Origin: Capitulum mitella
Taxonomy: Eukaryota > Arthropoda > Thecostraca > Pollicipedomorpha > Pollicipedidae
Length of the DNA stretch: 64,000 nt
Assembly (NCBI GenBank): GCA_030062745.1
Contig: CP099839.1
Span: forward strand, 31,602,904-31,666,903
Direction of reading: 5' to 3'
Shown here piece by piece: positions 44,745-57,234 of this stretch. Below the pieces are notes generated by a model. It did no database searches. It was not told where the DNA came from and worked only from the letters and a program-made list of their open reading frames with translations. Each line of letters begins with the position of its first letter. The first letter of the stretch is position 1. Made by a program: the position numbers and the translations under genes.

Positions 44745-46400
44745 CACTGGTGTGATCAGGCGATGCTGACCTTTTCGCTTATCCGTGATTGACAGGCCCC
44801 ATGGTTCTCCTATGGGTTCTCATGGGCAAAAGATAGCACTGATGGTCATTTTTCCGGGCAGCTACCAGGCAGATGCAAAGTAAATGGGAATGTTCGGCAT
44901 TGGTACTTATACTCCTGTTGATCATGCCGGTTTTTACTGAAGAATGGCGAGATTAACGAGCTAAACCAGAAAAGAAGTGTTTTTCTGCATTTTGGTCATT
45001 CTGAAATAGGTTCGGTCCCTGCTTCTCGTGCGTGTCTGCATCCATCCCTGCCATCAATGCATGGCTGGAGATTTCGGAAAATTACTGGGGAAGGGAGCGG
45101 GGGAGGGGACTGAATAGGATTCGGACATTTTCCTTTCAGTCATTGCCTTAGGACTAATGGTAACTCTCGCACTGACGGGAAGGGGCAGGTATCGGCCCTT
45201 CCCATGAATTAAAAAAAACTCCTGATCCAAGCAATCTAGTCTTCGGGCCTTCTCCTTTATCAGCTTCACACATGTCCTGAAAATCCCAGATATGAGTCAT
45301 GCTGGGTCAATGACTTAGAGGCCATTTAGTTAAGTTATGTTAGGCTAAAGCGCCAATGAATGCAGCATTTACTAGCAATATGTTTTTATGGTTGTGAGTT
45401 GTTTTTCCTGACTTGAATGCCAAGATTGTCGTCCCCGGACGTTAAATTCTGATTTCAGAGCCGACCTAGTCCACTGACCTACGCTGAGCTTTCGGTCTAG
45501 AATTGTCATTAATGTAACGGTTAATAGGCATTAGTGTAACGCTTCTTCATCAGTCTCATCATTTTTTCACATCCGTCCAACTGTCTCACTTGCAGATGAC
45601 ATTTGAGGCTAGATATCACAGTAGGTCACTGGCCTGAGTTGACCTCTAACTCTGGAAATTTGATAAAAGAAAGTTCGAGTATTGTTTTTCGGCTTTATCC
45701 ACTGCCATGCCATATCAACCAGCAGCCCCACCGATAAGTTGCATTTTTCAGGTCATAATTGCATACGAGGTCACCGTAGTTCACTGGCCTAGTTTGACCT
45801 TAGTTCAGGTCCTTCGTAATAGTCGATTCAGTGATAAATTGTCCGTTTTTGATGAACTTTTCGTATCTTTCCGGCTCTTTCAACTCTAAAAAAATGAAAT
45901 TTTGAACGCAAAGGTCACCTTCGTCGGTGACCTAAGTTGACTTGGGTAGCTTTTAGTTCGGGGCCGTCAGACGAAGACAGTTCACAATCGATGACACAGG
46001 TTCTGCGTTTAGTTGCAAGCCGTCGAACAGAAAGCCCTCTGAGGGAAAGAAAAGGTGATCTGCTGACCGTAGTTGACCGGTGTCATATATATTCTTGTTT
46101 GTTTGTTTGACCTGTGCCGTATATATTTTTAGCCTGTCAACCATATATATTCATATATTGGTCGACCGCATCTTCTTAGGTACATAGATATACAAATGTT
46201 CTGAGTTTAAAGCGACGAAAACGGTTTTCGGGCATGCTAAATACAAATTAGGAAAAAAATCGACATGACCTAATATGACCTTAACTTTGACCCCACATAT
46301 AAAAAAAGATCTTTGCAAATCTTGTTAAGAATCCCCGAGGCTATCGAATGCTGTTTCGTTCGTCTCTCCAGCCCGTTCCAATCAGAAGATAACAGGGAGT
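44745..46400. other. TGACCT-rich DNA, no supported gene
   Basis: 45590-45800 has two similar copies of a GGTCACTGGCCTGAGTTGAC block about 160 bp apart. Otherwise short frames. Confidence 0.4.
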
Positions 46401-46406
46401 TAAGTA

Positions 46407-46432
46407 CCTTACCCTTACCCTTACCCTTACCC
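46407..46432. repeat. (TTACCC)4 hexamer run
   Basis: Four TTACCC units. The complement is GGGTAA, not the common animal telomere repeat TTAGGG, so it is a simple repeat rather than good evidence for an interstitial telomere. Confidence 0.85.
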
Positions 46433-46640
46433 CGTCAGTTCTAAGGTGGCGCAGAGCCCCGTCAGTGCCAGATTTAAAATCTCTGAGAAGGTGGAGGTCT
46501 AGACCCTCCCAAGACCCCAGAATCTGAAGCCATGGCTAAGTGTGCCAGGGACATAAGTTTTTAAATCCATAATACATTGCGCTTGCATACGGATTTTGCC
46601 GAAGATCGCTAGTGCCAATATCATTTCGGGTGTAGTTTAA

Positions 46641-47907
46641 CCGGGCACCGCCTGGGGGTGTGAAATAGCGCATCCCCTCGGTTTTCCGTAAATAACTTTT
46701 GAACCGTTAGAGCCACTTACACCAAGTTCTCAGTACTAGTTTATCAATTATTTTTGTATATTTTGAAACCAAAATAATTTCGGTGATAGGTCTGGTCATG
46801 GAGATATGTCGTCATACGCAAAACCTTGCATGCGTGTTTTTGTTTCTTCCGGCGGTGGTGCGAACATGCTTCGTTTTTTTAAATAGTATTCGCGAATATA
46901 ACGCATAGATTATTTGGATTTACATAGGACATGGTCCTCAAAAGGATATATAACCATGGTACGTCACCATTAGAGGTCATGCTAGGTCACATGCATGATG
47001 ACAGTTGAGCTGATTTGGATTGCAGGTGATAGAAGTGATTGCTGCTGACTGTCCACATCGTTCAAGCCAAACAATCAAATCTATTTGCGCCTCTTAGCAA
47101 AGTTAAACAAATGCAATGTGAGGTCATGTCAGGTCACGTCATAGGTTGATGTCAGAAATAAATAAAATACGACATTGTCTGTGGAAGATTGTTCAGAAGC
47201 AGCAGGAAGTAATTATTGTTCCTATGAGAAGGTGAAGAATGACTATTTGTCCTGACGTATTTGACCTTGAGCCGATTAGGAGCAGACAGAGCAGATTTCA
47301 TTATCACGAGATGTCATTTCAGTTCTGTTCTTGACGTAATTAAGAATCCCAGTGAGTTATTATTGCTCTTTGTCATGAAAAGTAATACAACCTTATCTGA
47401 CCTGACCTAGAATGACCCTGACGGAATGGAAAGCAGATAATGCAAAATTGATCATCAGGAGGTTTCACTTCGTCTTTTTTTGCCAGGTGGATCAAAACAG
47501 CTGCGAGTAAGTATCGACCTTTGACATGTAAAGTAAGACCAATATTTCATCTGACCTAGGCTGACTCTGACCCGACATTTTTTTAAATTTTGACATCCTT
47601 CTTATGTGGACGATCGTGACGTTCCGTTTGATACCCAACTGAAGGCTCTGAGACCAGTATTGCTGATGATATGACGGAGGAAGCGGTGTCAGTTTTTCCG
47701 ACGTTGTGTTATGCGTTTTGTGTGACCTGTGACGTCATCAGTTACGTGACCAAGGATACCATGGTCTTTTCTGAATCGCAAGACTCAGGGTTATCGACTG
47801 GTAGTAGACCAGTTCAGATCCGACGGATAGATCCTGAGATAACGGGGGTGCCCTTTTTGACACCCCAGGCGGTCGCGGCTATAAAAACACGCACCGCGGT
47901 GCCGGGT
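46641..47907 (+). mobile_element. TTAA-flanked element, family 4
   Basis: TTAA (46637-46640) then CCGGGCACCGCCTGGGGGTG and, inside, CATCCCC. The right end, read inverted after TTAA (47908-47911), is ACCCGGCACCGCGG, then GACCGCCTGGGGTGTCAAAA and GGGCACCCC. So both ends share CCGGGCACCGC / GCCTGGGGGTGT blocks and a C/G hairpin. The 1267-bp body is TGACCT-rich with no gene; the frame at 47671-47925 runs across the end and is not considered real. Confidence 0.75.
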
Positions 47908-47997
47908 TTAACAAGAAGAAAATAAACACAGGTAAAAAAGAAGATAAGAGGCTTTTTCATTAACCGAATAATACTCGCCAAATCGCAGCAGTAGAGC

Positions 47998-48033
47998 AAG
48001 AGAGATAGAGAGATAAAGATAGAGAGAGAGAGG
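47998..48033. repeat. (GA)n-rich simple repeat
   Basis: agagagatagagagataaag followed by agagagagag. Confidence 0.85.
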
Positions 48034-48039
48034 GGTTGA

Positions 48040-48590
48040 GAGTGGAAGGAAGAGCCGCTTGTTTTACCAGAGCGAGACATTAAAGGTTTCCGCGGATTTC
48101 CGTCGTCTTGGTTGGCTGAGATACGAATGTTAATGGGGAAGTGGATGGGACGTTTTAAATGACTTTTCCTTTATAAATCCATTGATACCACTGTGCTCCT
48201 TTGTACGTTTCAGTGACGAATAACCACTGATTTGCACTGATTAAATGTGCAGTTGATGCCATTGTGTCATGCAACGCCTGACCTGAGACAAAAGTGTCTT
48301 ACAAGGCGAAAATACGTTTGGTGAGAGGCAAAGAGGTTTGTCATTCCTCCTTTTTTGACAAAGAAAATGAGGCACTCTTTAGATATTAACAATGTTTTAT
48401 TTCATTAACTGTGAACTGGAGTGTGTGTCCTAACGAAGCATCAAATGTCATCAATCGAGGTATGAAATCGGAGTTACTGTGAGAGTAAAATAGAACAAAG
48501 TGAGAGAAGAGGTGAAATGAAAGCACAATTCTACCAAATAGTTCCAATAAGCTGGTCAAGATCAACAACGAGAAAAACAATGTCGCTACG
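48040..48590. other. No supported gene
   Basis: AT-rich; only short frames. Confidence 0.4.
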
Positions 48591-48621
48591 CTCGCAGCCT
48601 CACTGGACAGACCTAGTGGTC

Positions 48622-48798
48622 ATGGGTAATAAATGCACTCCGCGTGGCGTTCGCCGGTCGGTCGCAGCTCGTAACGGGGGCGTTCACATCGTCTGCCGAC
48701 CGCTTCCAAGGCTGGTGGCGCCCGCACCCGCCAGGGAACGGCTGGAGGTGACTGACTCCCGCGCCGCGTTCCACGGCGACTCCCACGGAAAATCTTTG
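48622..48798 (+). CDS. Candidate first coding exon, unknown product (MGNKC... start)
   Basis: A GC-rich open block in AT-rich surroundings. An ATG at 48622 in context gtcATGGGT begins MGNKCTPRGVRRSVAARNGG and stays open to a donor-like ttg|gttagt at about 48798. The Met-Gly-Asn start would suit N-myristoylation. The frame is also open upstream, and without splicing it stops at 48823-48825. No domain is seen, so the identity is unknown. Confidence 0.3.
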
Positions 48799-48829
48799 GT
48801 TAGTACCTCCACCTACAACTCTTAAGAAT

Positions 48830-51800
48830 GCCTGATGAATAAAAGATGGCGCTAGTGTAGCCAGTTGTCCTTTGCTAAAAAATAGTGAGTCACGTCACCT
48901 TTCAGATTTTTGTAGAAACTCATGTTACCCATGTTGCCGCTAGGTGTTTGGTCCTGCGTCCACTGCGCTTATTTTTCCTCTATTAAAAATTTTTACATTT
49001 ACCTAATCGCAATGCTTGAAAAGTATCGTCTCAAAATCGCCCAGTGCCACCTTCCTTTTCCCTGGTCTCTTATGCCTATCGCCCTTTTCACTGTTTTCTT
49101 TTCCTTCGCGTCTATGGCTGGTTTCGTTTTCCCCATTCCGCGGGCTGAAATACACCGACTAGTTCGAATCTGGGCCGACAGATGTCGCTGTTGTAACCGA
49201 TTTGATATGTGCCTTCACATCGATCGTTATTTGCCTTCTTGTTAATTCGCTCATGATTCATAATTTGCCGTGTGGCAAGCAATGGACAGACTTTCTGCAT
49301 AAGCGACTGTAACATTTCATTCTACTTTAGCTTAAATGATTGTTTTCACGTCGCGGCGGATCTCGTAATCAAACTAAATATCTTTATCGTTGCGTTTGGG
49401 CCTAAAGCCAATATGCGTAAGAGGTCTTCAGTACCAACAAAAGGATATTCAGCCCACTCTGAGAACCTTCCTGGTTAACCACTACCCAGACCTAATATTC
49501 CTGTTATTTACTTCCTGAGTGACACATAGCAGGAAAACTAGCACATTAGCACTATAACAAACAGTACCACACACACACGGACACTGACAATGACCTGCCT
49601 CACGGGGAACTTAGCCAAGATCGCGCATTTCATTTTTCGGTCCATCTGTACTGGGGTTCACCCGTGCGTACAGACGCAGGCGCGGGGACCGTGCGACCTA
49701 CCAGCTCAAGCCATTAACAGACAGCCCCGATCAAGCACTAACAATTACACTGCATAACCACAACACAACAACCCAAGTCCTTCTCCCTTCTTTTCTTCCT
49801 CCTCAACACCCGAAGTGATAGGGTGAACGCTTAACCAGCGTGACGTACAGTGTTGACGATCTCCTCCTAGCCTGCACAATAAAAACGCCTCGGTGTTCTT
49901 CGTGAGGAGAAAGTCACGTGCCGGCACGTTGGCGAAATCCAACGTAAATTATTAAGCAAATTGTTTTCAGCAGGGCTAAAACTAACGATGTTAACAGAAG
50001 CCGAGGCGACGGCTTCCTTCCTCTTGCCCCTGCGCCTCTTGCCTCCGCTTCACGGTGGCCCCACACTATGCCGATGTTATAAGGAGCTTCTAAATTTACT
50101 TTGCACACATACAAACTCAAAGTAAGAAAATCACTTATTTTCCCCCTGTAACGTTAAATGGAACACTTGTGCTATCTTTCAAATCGCCTCATAAACCCCA
50201 TCGTAACGTAATTTACACAGGAGACGCATAATGACCAGTAGGTCGTGGCACGCCTTGAAACTCAGTATCAGTCAGTCAGTCATTGTTCTTCAGCCATCCT
50301 ACGAAGAATATCCTCATAAAGAAATACAGTGATCAGTGCAGGTGCAGTCTTTTTACCTGCGAACCAAGTCGAGCCTCCTACTAGACATGGGTGTAGAAAT
50401 TGGACAAATTTTGGTACGAAAATACGAGTTCATCAGACCATTAAATGTAAAATTGGTGAACTGTTTACATAACTTACAAGAAAACAAATGAATGGGTCGA
50501 GATTTTGATATGGAGCTCCATACCAATAATATCCTTTGGTATGGAAAACCTCAGACCAAAGGTGTATAAAATTGCGTCCCTGCTACCGCAGGTCTAACGC
50601 ACTTTTACTCAGCATCGGTGGGCAATCACTGTGGTACCAGTGAACGACGAGACCCCGATCGGGAAAGGCATTGCTCTGAAGACATATGGCAGAGATCTAA
50701 CAAGTGGCTTCTTACTTGCCACAGACTTACCGAAGGTATTTTTGTAGGGAGCGAAGATAAAATGCGTATGAGGCGTTTGGTTGGTTTCTCTTCTCATAAT
50801 TAACAATCCTCGCTGCACGTTTTTATCCCCCAAGAGATTCCTGGAGCCACATTTTCCTCCCCTATCCCCCTTCTGGATTCCTCCTTGGTCCTACTCCAGA
50901 CAGAATTACCTGTACCTAACACATTTGGCCCTATGAACAAAAACAGCGAATCGTAGCGCCTTCATGATATGGCTGTCGAGAAAATTAAGTGAACTACAGC
51001 CGCCTTGGAAACGACTGTTAGTAGAATACGCCGGTTATGACGTAAAAAAGTAAATTTACACAGTTGCGAGAGAATAATCTGGAACAAACATGATATTAAG
51101 AGCGACAGGAGGCAAAAAGGCCCGGCAGATGGATTTTTTCACTGAAAGTATGTGGTAGACCATCGCATGGACGTTTCCTTGTCTTTAGCACCAGAGAAAA
51201 GGTTTTTTGGAGCCTGCGAGATGACTCTGTCTACCCCCCCCCCATATATATATTAAAAACAGGGTCCGGGGCACTTACTGTCTGCAGAGTTAACAGTAAC
51301 CGAAAGTGGAAGCCGATTTAATGCGTGTGATTGATGTGGGGATTGAGCAGGACCGTAATCAGAACCACGCTCTTGTTTCTTGGAAACAAGAAGAGATCAT
51401 AAGTCAGGAATGGAGACATTTCGCATCTCTTGGAGTCCAAAGGCCTTCAATAGCCAGAGGCGCCTGAATGTTTATTTTATATGAAATTCAGTGGCTGAAA
51501 TCTCATTGCACCTTGAAGCTCTTTGCCATTTTTCGAAACATATTTCCTTAATTTATTGGTCCACGAAATACACAACAAACTCAGCACAAAGACAAAACGA
51601 CAACAAACTCAACGCAACAAACATGACATCCAACACAATACAAAAACTCATAGGTCGGTGCCAGTGGATGGCGGCGGTGGATGGACGGTGAACGTACGCA
51701 ATGGTAAGAATGGTCGTTTAGGAATGATTGCATGGATTATCGTCCTTTATCTGCCTGTAAGTCCGACACGATATCATTTACTCTACAGAGTAGCTTGCCA

Positions 51801-52935
51801 GACTGAAACTCTCAATGGCTGAGATTCATGGAGATTTGTTCAGCACGGAACAAATAAAATCAGCGGAAAGGGGGAATTAGAACGATCGTTTGGAATTAAT
51901 CTCTCATTTCTTTGTTACGAAACACTGATAAGAAGCCTACCCTCAGAAATACGGAGCGTTCCTTAGCAGGCTCCATATGGTTGTCCAAATATTCCGTCGT
52001 GCACTTGCTTCTGTACCGAGATAGTTTTAATGGAATTATTCATCACGAAATTGCGCTCTCCCTTAAGATACGCCATTTAAAAGCACATCAACTTCAAGAC
52101 GATAAATGGCCTGGAGATAAAGGAACCTCCAGAGATGACAGTATGGCTGAGGCTGTCGCGTGCAGTTATCACATTACCTTCATTACATCCACTTAAGCCC
52201 TGTAGATGGGGTGTTGACTACAAACAGACTCCTTTGCGTGATTAAGGTGGCTGAATCCAGCGTTTGTACATTCTGGTCTTATGCAGTTCTGCATCACAAC
52301 AAAGCCAAAGATTTTCAGTTTGTTTTGTTTGTTTGTTTGTTTTGCTTATTCTAAGAACACTGGAAATTTTTCCACTCTGCATTTACGCTGACCACATCTC
52401 ATACTCTTACAGTACTCTTCAGTTGTTGAAGAAAATACTCTCGAACTACCCTGAACAAGAAAAAAATTACCCTGAACTCAAGATGAAGGCACATTTCATC
52501 ACCCTTCATATACCCCCAAGTACCCAACATATACGCTAAGCAACGGATAAACGGAGAGCAAGCTGAACTCCCTCTACTTACTGTTTAAATGCACATCCGC
52601 TATTATAGTGATACTCTACTGCTACCCCATCACACTGATGCATTACTCATTACCAACAACTGAATTACCTCCCACAAACTCTGTCTTGACATATCGATTA
52701 CTTTGAGGATACAATGGAAATAAATTTACATTTATATACATCGAAAATCCCATAGGCAATGACAAAAGCGCAACAGGGGAGGTCCCAAGGTCTCAGGACC
52801 CCCCAAAGTGTTTAAAGGGTGCCAGTCGAGGCTAGAAAACTATTCTTATAAAAGCCGAAGTTATCGCCAAAACGCTTTTAGAACGGGAGACAAGAGGAGA
52901 CAAAAAGTTGAACATATATATCAAAGCCAATAAAG
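48830..52935. other. Long stretch without a supported gene
   Basis: Many short frames (up to about 110 codons) on both strands, none with a recognisable domain, conserved splice pattern or repeat partner in the window. A C-run followed by TATATATA is at 51234-51254. GTTTGTTTGTTTG lies at about 52326-52341. Confidence 0.4.
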
Positions 52936-52939
52936 GGAC

Positions 52940-53290
52940 CATTATCGGCCTGCAGGGGGACCCTGCCAGCCTATGTGGGTCTCCTGCTAGTCTGTAGGGG
53001 TCCCCTGTCGGCCTGTAAGGGTTCCTGCTGGCCTGTAGGGGTCCCCTGCTGGCCTATAAGCGACCCCCTGCCACACTTCGAAGGGCTTCCTGTGGAAGGA
53101 CCCCTGCTGCTCTATGTTGCCTTGCCGGCCGGTAGGGGCCGCCTGCCGGTCGGAAGGGGTCTCCTACTTGCCTCTAGCCGGCCTCCTGTCAGTATGAAAG
53201 GGCCCGCTGCTGACATACAGGAATCTTCCCGCCACCCGTAGGGCCTCCTGCCGGCCTGCGGAGGGGCTGCCTTACGGCCTATAATGGGCC
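52940..53290. repeat. 21-bp minisatellite, array 2
   Basis: Units such as ggcctgtaggggtcccctgct repeat at 20-22 bp. The core GGGGTCCCCTG matches arrays at 39990 and 54590. Confidence 0.8.
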
Positions 53291-53299
53291 CCCTGGACT

Positions 53300-53960
53300 C
53301 TAAAAATAACTGTGTTTAAAATAAGAAAGAGTTTTGTCCCCGGCTCCATGACCCGAACGTTTAAGAGTCCGTTGAAACGATTTGTTTTTGGTCTGATGAG
53401 CTTTCTGCCCATGACGGCTTCCAGTTTCCGCACTGGTTTTGAGCTGTGTCCAATTTGGTGCGGCTACTCCGCATTGTTTGGGACCTATCCCGGAAAAACC
53501 TCAGGGGGTCAAAGTAACCTCCCACCCAGACGCGTGTGAAAAATGGGTTCGGGAAGATGTTACAATTGAAATGCATTGGTATATGTGAGTCTCACGTAAA
53601 TATAACCCGGGATTATTTCTTTGCTGATATCAGTTACGACGTATGAAACTGAGTTTTTTCCCAGAGTCAAGAAAGTTTAATCAACGATGTAATTTTTCCC
53701 GGACAGATTTTCTCAAATATTGCTAATTTCCCCGTTTAAATCCGCCATATTCTGCAAGCCTGAAAAAGAAATCCCCCGAACGATTGACAGCGTGCGGCGA
53801 AACTTTGGGAACGTTCGCATGACGATGTGGCCGTAAAGGTGATATAAAATAAGGCATTTCACGCCGTCGTGCGTCCTTCGCGCCAAACGGGAGGCCGAAG
53901 GCCGCACTGGCAGTGTTAAACTGGACTCTCACTTTCCTTCGAGTCCGGCTGCACCGTGCC
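53300..53960. other. No supported gene; family 2-like trace
   Basis: cccggaaaaacctcaggggg at about 53489-53508 followed by cccacccagacg resembles the inner part of a family 2 end, but the terminal TTAA is not there. Confidence 0.35.
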
Positions 53961-54108
53961 GCCGTATGCGCGAGTACTGCAGCACTGAGGTAAGCCGCCG
54001 GGGTGCACTATGTTGTCGAGCGCCCCCTAGGCTTCATTATACCGAGCGTGCGCTCTTGGCGGTGCGGAGTTCCCAAGTGACTGTGGTTGACCCAGCTGTG
54101 GCGGAAAC

Positions 54109-54130
54109 ATGCAGAGGATACTGTTCGCAG
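54109..54130 (+). CDS. Possible short first exon
   Basis: ATG at 54109 followed by seven codons and an excellent donor (ttcgcag|gtgagt). The peptide start (MQRILFA) is hydrophobic, as at the beginning of a signal peptide. Just upstream is a GC-rich patch with another donor-like ctgag|gtaagc at 53990. No downstream exon could be assigned. Confidence 0.15.
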
Positions 54131-54589
54131 GTGAGTTGTCGAAACCCAGTAAACGGCAAACGCAGCTCATTTTCGGGGAGAAATCCTGACACCAGGCAAA
54201 ATGATAACGTTATGGGAAAGTAAAAATATGCCATAGGAAAATTCATGGGGAATGGCATAGCTTAGATCTAGGTATGTATTAAACTGTTCTGCCATAAATG
54301 CACCCAGTATGAAACCTCTCTCAATCCACCAGCTTGTACTCCCAAGCCATTACGACCGTTACAGAAACCGAGAAATGTTCTCATGTGTGGACATTCAAAA
54401 CCTTTCCACGAAGGAAGGACATTGGTAAATACTGTTCCTCACCGCTCCGAGAAAATGGAGTCAAAGGTAAAGACGAGTCGAGCCACACGACCACAGCCGA
54501 GTGAACACATCATTCCATGACAATGGGAACAAGTTCCATGGCCAGTGGCATAGCCAAGGGAAGGGCGATGGGGGCGGCTATCCCTTCCT

Positions 54590-55460
54590 GGAGGTCGATC
54601 AGTGGCCCTGAGGCTACCAGGCCCTCGGTGGTCCTGGGCCCTCAGCGCCAAGATAGTCAGGGATCCAAGGATGGTCAGAGTTCCTGAAATAGCCAGGAGC
54701 CGTGAGGTAGTCAGGGCCCCTGGAATGATCAGAGACCCTGCGATTTTTGAGGACATTCAGAGATTGCCAGGGATCATGAGATCGTCAGGGCGCCACGAGA
54801 CTGTCACGAGCATGAAGCGACCGGGGGCATTCAAACGTTCGTGGGTCCTGCGATGATCGTGGGCCTGAGATTTCATGAACTATGCGACCGTCAGAAGCCC
54901 TAATACAGCTAGAAACCCCAAAACAGTCAGGGGCCCTGGGGTGATCAGAGGCCCTGGGGCGGGCAAGGGCCTGCATGGTCGGGGCCCCGGGACAGTCATA
55001 AGCCCCGAGACAGTCAGCAGTCCTGGAAAGGGAGGTCAAACGCAAAAGGGAGAAAGGAACGAAGAAATTCAGGCCGTCAGATGGTCGAGGGTTCACATGG
55101 GACGGGCAGGAGCCCAGGGGCGGTCAGGGGCCCAGAAATGGTTAGGGGTCTTGGGACAGTTATGGGCCATGATGCAGTGAGGAACCAGGGACGTTCAGAG
55201 GTCCTGGGATGGGTAGCGATCCTATGACAGTAAAGGCTCGGGAATGGCCAGGACTCCGGAACAGTGAGAGGCCTAGGGCCTAGGGCCTAGGGCCTAGGGA
55301 TGGTCAGGAGTCTTGGGAGAGTCACGAATCCTGAGACAGTCAGGGACCTTGGACGGCCAGGGGCCTTGGGACAGTCAAAAACCATGAATACCCATGAATC
55401 TGAAACAGCCCGGGGCCCCGGAATGGTCACAGTTCCTGAGACAGTTAGGCATCACAAAGC
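54590..55460. repeat. 21-bp minisatellite, array 3 (opposite strand)
   Basis: Units such as cagtcaggggccctggggtgat and cagaggccctggggcgggcaa. The complement gives the CCCCTGACTG / GGGCCCCTGA core of the array at 39990. Degeneracy is high. Confidence 0.75.
55268..55297. repeat. (CCTAGGG)4 heptamer run
   Basis: Four near-perfect GGCCTAG/CCTAGGG units inside array 3, each containing the CCTAGG palindrome. Confidence 0.9.
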
Positions 55461-55464
55461 TTCC

Positions 55465-57030
55465 GCAAACGGAGGATCCCAATGCCAGCAAGCTACCCGT
55501 TCACATGGATGGAATCTGGCCACTGATGCTCTAAATCTTACTTGTCCTGGATGGGTTCATGAATTTGCAGACAACCACAAAATCTGGTGGCTCCAGCACC
55601 AACGGTTGCCAAACCAGAGGTCTGAATTGCAAAGAGGTACACCGCAGCACGTGCATCCCGTACACATCAGGCTGAAACTATTGACATTCAAAGCAGTGAC
55701 ATACATCGACTACCACGTATCACGAGCTCCTGCCCGCCAATTTTCAGCATCTCAGCGGTAGAAATTTTGCGGTAGTGAAGGAGGGATGATACTTGAGCAC
55801 CTCGCGCTTCGCGTCCAAGCTACACCTTCGTTTCGGCCTGAATCAGTCGAAAGTGATCGCCCGGCTGCCCGTCCGGCTCTTGGAGCCATCATGGCACCAA
55901 ATTGCGCCGTTCACATCCCGTCAATTGGCCGTTGGATAGCCCTAGTGCTGGTCTACCTACCAACCAAAGTTCAGCCGCCTGGGTCACTGCTGATGGCCCC
56001 CGGGGGTCCCCGAGTCCAAATCGAAACAAATGCCTGTGGATCACCACGCCGATTGCATGTGAGTGCCGACCACAAAAGCGAACATCCGCAAATGGGACCC
56101 ATCTTGTCACCAAGTCTTGAATCAACCCCTGATTGGCCTCTATCCGTGATTAACTGAATTCTACAGAGGTCCGGATCGCACCGTGTGGCACGTGGCACGT
56201 GCCACACGCGGCGAATCGCTTCGAATCCGGCCCCACAATTTGTTTGCCGAGTCGGCGCACCTAATGGCACCGATGGTGCCACTAATGCGGCGGTCGGTTG
56301 GCTCGTTCGGGCGCTAGAGGCTCCGAAGCTTGAATACGAAGACATATGAACACACATGAATACCTCGATGTGAGCGTTTCCGAACGACCGCCATGTATGA
56401 AATCACTCTCGGTAAAAGCATGCAAGGCATACTCCCTTCGGTTTTGAAAAACTGATGTCAGGGTCATCCCAGGTAATCTCATAATGACGTCACAAAATTG
56501 TTAGTTTGTTTCTTTCTTTACCGGGTGAAACGTTTTGCTCTCTGTTTGCGACACAAACGGTTTCAGACGTAGTGAAGGACCATTCTAAACGTAATTAGAG
56601 ACTAGAAGTTAGTTCTGATCACGTAACCTCAACAACGTCATCTAGAATCATATTCATAACCCGGTTTTTTCCTCGAATTTATTGATCGTTTGCGACCAGG
56701 TGTGTTGGAACCGGGGCGGGGATGGGTGGCGCGGGGGGGCATGGTCTCCGCCCCATCCTTGAAATGGCAATCGCGTGTATCGCTAGCGATGCCGGTGACA
56801 GATGGTTAAAAAACGGACTGGAAATTACCGAATTGTGAAACCTTCGCCCGCTTGATTCCGGTGTAGGTAGGTGCACAGATGTCCGAAAAAGAATGAAACC
56901 ACTTTGTATCGCAATAACAGCTTTGTCCTTACTTGCAAAACGGAAATATGGAGGCTGACGCCACAGTACACAGATGTAGATGATTTCTGCGCTAATAATA
57001 CTAATCACAAGGCTACGAGTGTACCCTATA
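55465..57030. other. No firmly supported gene
   Basis: Frames 55300-55761 and 55786-56157 are open, and the second is antisense-overlapped. I see no domain. CGTGTGGCA...TGCCACACG (about 56182-56208) is a small inverted repeat around CACGTG words. Confidence 0.35.
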
Positions 57031-57039
57031 GTAGTAGTA

Positions 57040-57150
57040 CAGACGACGAACTGACGCCCGATGAGACACAAGGCTTGACTCAAGACACGGACGCTTGAGC
57101 TCAAGAAACTGTGCGTCCTAATATGCAACAAACAGACAAACAAACATAGA
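57040..57150 (+). repeat. 3' end of a dispersed repeat with CAAA-type tail (copy 2)
   Basis: Matches 12690-12812: GACGCCCGATGAGACACAAG, then CTCAAGAAACTGTGCGTCCT and a tail of CAACAAACAGACAAACAAAC. The frame reads DELTPDETQGLTQD before a stop. Confidence 0.6.
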
Positions 57151-57234
57151 GTAATGGTAGGAGGCAGTGGTGGTCGTCACTCGAATCGAATCTTTCGCTT
57201 ATTTACTGGCATTTCACTTCGCACTTTGCCTTAA

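Noticed and set aside
46407..46432. Interstitial telomere
   Set aside because: The unit is TTACCC/GGGTAA, not TTAGGG, and only four copies are present.
54602..55180. Open frames across the third 21-bp minisatellite
   Set aside because: Their length follows from a period divisible by three. The residues only reflect the repeat unit.
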